Shown one piece after another: positions 6,256-8,751 of a stretch of 8,751 bases of DNA. The stretch is from assembly GCA_030609245.1 (NCBI GenBank), contig JAUWCP010000094.1:1-8751 (forward strand), read 5' to 3'. The position numbers were made by a program, and so were the translations under genes. This DNA comes from Hyphomicrobium sp. (GTDB lineage: Bacteria > Pseudomonadota > Alphaproteobacteria > Rhizobiales > Hyphomicrobiaceae). Position 1 is the first letter of the stretch. Each line of letters begins with the position of its first letter. The notes under the pieces are model-generated. The model saw nothing but the letters and a program-made list of their open reading frames with translations, did not search any database and was not told where the DNA came from.

Positions 6256-6760
6256 TCTTACCCGCCGCGAATGCCTTGGCTTCCGCCGTATCGGCCAGCA
6301 TTGCGCTGATCTCGGCCTCGGCGACGATTTGACCGTCGACCTTAGCCTCACCTGCGAAACGCCAAACGCGGCCACGGCTGCGGATCTTACGCACGTGATA
6401 GTGCAGTTGGTCGCCCGGCAGAACGGGCTTCCTGAATTTGGCGCGGTCGATACCCATGAAATAGACGAGTTCCGCCTTGTAATTCTCATCCTGGTTGCAC
6501 ACGCACAACGCCCCCGCAGTTTGCGCCAAGCCTTCGATGATCAGTACGCCCGGCATCACCGGAAACTGCGGAAAGTGCCCCTGGAAGAACGGCTCGTTGA
6601 TTGTAACGTTCTTGACGCCGACGCAGCTCTTGTCGCCGTCCATGTCATACATGCGATCGAGCATGAGGAAGGGATAACGGTGCGGCAAGAGCTCCATGAC
6701 GCGTATGATATCTGCTGTTCCAAGCTCCGTTTTTACGGTCGCCTCGTCCATTTTCGTCAT
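6248..6760 (-). CDS. fabZ: 3-hydroxyacyl-[acyl-carrier-protein] dehydratase
   Basis: Dehydrates 3-hydroxyacyl-ACP to trans-2-enoyl-ACP in type II fatty acid synthesis, competing with LpxA and LpxD for the same 3-hydroxyacyl-ACPs. The protein is 170 residues with a single hot-dog fold. ELLPHRYPFLMLDR (23-36) is followed by NEPFFQGHFP with catalytic His62 and by PGVLIIEGLAQ with catalytic Glu76; YFMGIDRAKFRKPVLPGDQL is the usual later block. The C-terminus is about 10 residues longer than in E. coli FabZ. The ATG at 6760 was chosen on family length. ATG 6751 is also possible, with GGAG about 10 bases upstream. The frame could begin at GTG 6811, but those added residues do not look like FabZ. 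lpxD ends 74 bases upstream, the widest gap between the lpx-fab genes. Confidence 0.95.
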   Translation of the reverse strand: MTKMDEATVKTELGTADIIRVMELLPHRYPFLMLDRMYDMDGDKSCVGVKNVTINEPFFQGHFPQFPVMPGVLIIEGLAQTAGALCVCNQDENYKAELVYFMGIDRAKFRKPVLPGDQLHYHVRKIRSRGRVWRFAGEAKVDGQIVAEAEISAMLADTAEAKAFAAGKNG

Positions 6761-6834
6761 GCTCCGTGCATCATCGAGCCACGCCTTCCCAAATGCCAGC
6801 AGCCTGCACACTCGGCCGCGCCGCCTTGACCGGG

Positions 6835-7863
6835 CTACTTATCATGTTTCCCTGCCATCCGGGCCAAGACAGCGACCTCGCGGGCCCACTGCTTTAGCGG
6901 GCGCCCGGGCGTCCCGCCGATGCGCCCTCCAGCGGGCACGTCCTTTATCGGATGTGCCGTGCCCGCTATTTGGGCTCCGCTGCCCAACTTGATATGGCCG
7001 GCCGTACCGGACTGTCCTCCCATAACAACGAAATCGCCAAGCTCAGTGGAGCCAGAGATACCCGTCTGGGCAACAATCACACAATGGCGCCCGATAATGA
7101 CGTTGTGCCCGATCTGTACCAGATTATCAATTTTGGACCCTTCACCGATGACAGTATCCTTAAGTGCCCCTCGGTCGATCGTTGAATTGGCACCAATTTC
7201 CACGTCATCCTGGATTACGACCCGTCCAATCTGTGCCACCTTGAGGTGGCCCTGGCGGCCCATGGCATAGCCGAAGCCGTCCTGACCAATCCGCACGCCA
7301 GCGTGGAGGGTCACCCGGTCGCCAACAAGAGCGTTGGTCACCGTTGATTGCGGGCCAATATAACAGTCGCGCCCGATAGCCACCCGATAGCCAACCACGG
7401 CACCGGCCGCGACGCGCGTACCCTGACCGATATGCGCCTGCGGCCCGATCACTGCGCCTGGCTCGACGACGACGCCTGCCTCCAGCTGAGCCGTGGCATC
7501 GATGGAGATGGTCGCACCGGCGCCGGCCGCCTTGGGTCTTGACGCGTCCGGATAGAAGAGATTGAGAGCCAGCGCAAAACTGCGATAAGGCTCCGACGTC
7601 AGCAGCGCCGCAGTACCGCCCGGAACACGGTCGGCAAGGGCCGGAAGTACGAGACACGCCGCAGCGCGCGTCTCGACAAGCTGGCTGAGGTATTTGCGAT
7701 TATCCAGGAACGATAAGTCACGGGCCGTCGCGTCCGCAAGCGGACGGACATCCTTGATAGACGTCACAGGATCGGCGCCCGGCCCCAGTTCGGCGCCGGC
7801 CGCCTTAGCGATGTCGGCCAATGAGAACGGCCCCGCCCGCTCGAAGAAACCGGGGTGCTCCAT
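6835..7863 (-). CDS. lpxD: UDP-3-O-(3-hydroxyacyl)glucosamine N-acyltransferase
   Basis: Third step of lipid A synthesis: adds the second 3-hydroxyacyl chain to the amino group of UDP-3-O-acylglucosamine after LpxC has deacetylated it. The protein is 342 residues (E. coli 341). Residues 1-110 are the uridine-binding N-terminal domain, including LSFLDNRKYL (50-59). Residues 115-310 are the hexapeptide-repeat beta-helix, and the rest is a C-terminal helix. His253 in QIGHNV and His290 in TAGH match E. coli His239 (the catalytic base) and His276 with the same spacing of 37. ATG 7863 gives MEHPGFFERAGPFSL, which fits alphaproteobacterial homologues; a TTG three codons upstream is less likely. The ribosome site is weak (GGCGG about 9 bases upstream). 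Confidence 0.96.
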   Translation of the reverse strand: MEHPGFFERAGPFSLADIAKAAGAELGPGADPVTSIKDVRPLADATARDLSFLDNRKYLSQLVETRAAACLVLPALADRVPGGTAALLTSEPYRSFALALNLFYPDASRPKAAGAGATISIDATAQLEAGVVVEPGAVIGPQAHIGQGTRVAAGAVVGYRVAIGRDCYIGPQSTVTNALVGDRVTLHAGVRIGQDGFGYAMGRQGHLKVAQIGRVVIQDDVEIGANSTIDRGALKDTVIGEGSKIDNLVQIGHNVIIGRHCVIVAQTGISGSTELGDFVVMGGQSGTAGHIKLGSGAQIAGTAHPIKDVPAGGRIGGTPGRPLKQWAREVAVLARMAGKHDK

Positions 7864-7889
7864 GCGATGCAACCGCCGTTTTGACGACG

Positions 7890-7917
7890 CTCCGTTCGGT
7901 TAGCGAAAGTCGCGGAG
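7890..7917 (-). other. Bulged inverted repeat in the bamA-lpxD spacer
   Basis: The spacer between bamA and lpxD is 108 bases (7864-7971) and holds no gene. Within it CTCCG-TTCG (7890-7898) can pair with CGAA (7904-7907) and CGGAG (7913-7917), with a 5-base loop and a 5-base bulge. There is no T-run, so it does not look like a terminator. It could be an RNA processing or stability element, or chance. Confidence 0.2.
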
Positions 7918-7971
7918 AGGAAACCCCACCACGCTGGGACAGAGCCTTCTCTTACAGCACCTTGCAACGCA

Positions 7972-8751
7972 TCAGAAGTTGGTCTGAGCGCCAAAGCGGA
8001 AGAACTGTTCTTCGTCGTAGGATTCTTTGGACAATACCTTGGCTATGTCCATGCGGATCGGACCTACCGGCGAGGCCCACAATATACTTGCGCCGACCGA
8101 GGCGCGGATCGCCGAGCTGTCGGCCAGGTCAACGCTGCCATCAGTATTTAGCCTCTCTGACTCGCCACCGGCCCCGAACAACGAGCCCGCATCCGCAAAA
8201 ACGGCGCCTTGAATCCCGAGATCTTCAGGAACGAGTGGAATTGGGAAGCGAACCTCAGCCGTCGTGGCCCAATATGTTCTGCCGCCGAGCGCGTCGTTCG
8301 TTAAGAGGTCGCGCGGACCAAAACCGGCGCGCTCAAAGCCGCGGACCGTCTCGCCACCCTTAAAGAAAAGGTCGAGGAGCCGCACATCTTCACCACCCCA
8401 GCCTGCGATATGACCGCCAATCGCGCGGCTAACGAAGAGAATGTTTTCTGTAATCGGGTAGTAACCACGCACCTCGGCCTGCACCCGCGCGTACTGAACG
8501 TCACCGCCGAGACCGGCGAAATCGTTGCTCAGCTGGAAGAACATGCCCTTCGTCGGGTTCTTGGGATGGTCACGCAGATCGTAGGTAATGGACGTGCCAA
8601 CAAGCGATGTCCACGTGAGGCCTTCGGCCTCTGCAATCGCGGCCGATGCATCATCCGAAATATCGTAGATTTCGTCGCGCGATAAGGCGTATCTCGTCTG
8701 CATCCATAGGTTTTCAGCAAGCGGGAACCCGAGTCGCACGCCGCCTCCCGT
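7972..8751 (-). CDS. bamA: Outer-membrane protein assembly factor BamA, C-terminal part (cut by window edge)
   Basis: Core of the BAM complex, an outer-membrane beta-barrel (Omp85/TPS superfamily) that folds and inserts other outer-membrane proteins. The frame is open from the right edge to the TGA at 7972-7974, giving 259 residues: the last part of the barrel, without the POTRA domains. The family VRGF motif of the inward-folded loop 6 is in KGGETVRGFERAGFGPRD (VRGF at 8335-8346). Near the end, the SVGASILWASPVGPIRMDIA strand, then FRFGAQTNF with a terminal Phe, are the usual final strand and beta-signal. Alternating polar and hydrophobic stretches throughout fit barrel strands. It is the most upstream visible gene of the minus-strand cluster; no skp/ompH gene lies between it and lpxD. 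Confidence 0.95.
   Translation of the reverse strand, partial: TGGGVRLGFPLAENLWMQTRYALSRDEIYDISDDASAAIAEAEGLTWTSLVGTSITYDLRDHPKNPTKGMFFQLSNDFAGLGGDVQYARVQAEVRGYYPITENILFVSRAIGGHIAGWGGEDVRLLDLFFKGGETVRGFERAGFGPRDLLTNDALGGRTYWATTAEVRFPIPLVPEDLGIQGAVFADAGSLFGAGGESERLNTDGSVDLADSSAIRASVGASILWASPVGPIRMDIAKVLSKESYDEEQFFRFGAQTNF

Noticed and set aside
6256..6489. N-terminal extension of lpxA to give 346 residues
   Set aside because: The added part is fabZ read in another frame. The true protein starts at 6255 or 6246, giving the usual length of 265-268 residues.
6761..6811. GTG at 6811 as the fabZ start
   Set aside because: The extra 17 residues do not resemble FabZ and no ribosome site precedes the codon. 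ATG 6760 or 6751 gives normal family length.
6329..6829. 166-residue + strand open frame opposite fabZ
   Set aside because: Antisense shadow. The minus strand carries a complete FabZ with both catalytic residues.

Overview
This window is a chromosomal housekeeping segment, most likely from an alphaproteobacterium of the Hyphomicrobiales (Rhizobiales) type. The case rests on gene order (bamA-lpxD-fabZ-lpxA-lpxI-lpxB facing gltA and gltX), on the use of LpxI rather than LpxH for the UDP-diacylglucosamine hydrolysis step, on high GC, and on the feel of the proteins. The genus cannot be named from this alone. No tRNA, rRNA, CRISPR array, insertion sequence, integrase or other mobile element was seen, and base and codon use look even throughout.

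Layout. On the + strand, positions 1-1295 hold the 3' part of gltX (glutamyl-tRNA synthetase), cut by the window edge. A 253-base spacer follows, with a possible promoter and several inverted repeats. Then comes gltA (type II citrate synthase, 1549-2874). A 25-base gap separates the stop codons of gltA and the convergent lpxB. Everything from 2900 to the right edge is one minus-strand cluster, read right to left: bamA (partial, C-terminal barrel), lpxD, fabZ, lpxA, lpxI, lpxB.

How the genes work together. FabZ dehydrates 3-hydroxyacyl-ACP, and LpxA and LpxD draw on the same 3-hydroxyacyl-ACP pool to acylate UDP-GlcNAc at O-3 and N-2. LpxI cleaves the product to lipid X (2,3-diacylglucosamine 1-phosphate), and LpxB joins lipid X to UDP-diacylglucosamine to make the lipid A disaccharide. 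LpxC is not in the window. BamA inserts outer-membrane proteins, so the cluster ties envelope lipid and protein assembly together. The genes are tightly spaced: fabZ/lpxA overlap or nearly abut, lpxA/lpxI are 12 bases apart, and lpxI/lpxB overlap by 4 bases. This suggests one transcript with translational coupling.

The most unusual thing is LpxI. It is 424 residues long where the family is usually about 270-290. The extra 150 residues are a second, diverged copy of LpxI's own C-terminal (catalytic) domain, and this copy has lost the signature segment around the presumed catalytic Asp. Lesser points are a dyad-rich leader before gltA, an Ile where E. coli LpxA has His160, and an N-terminal extension on LpxB.
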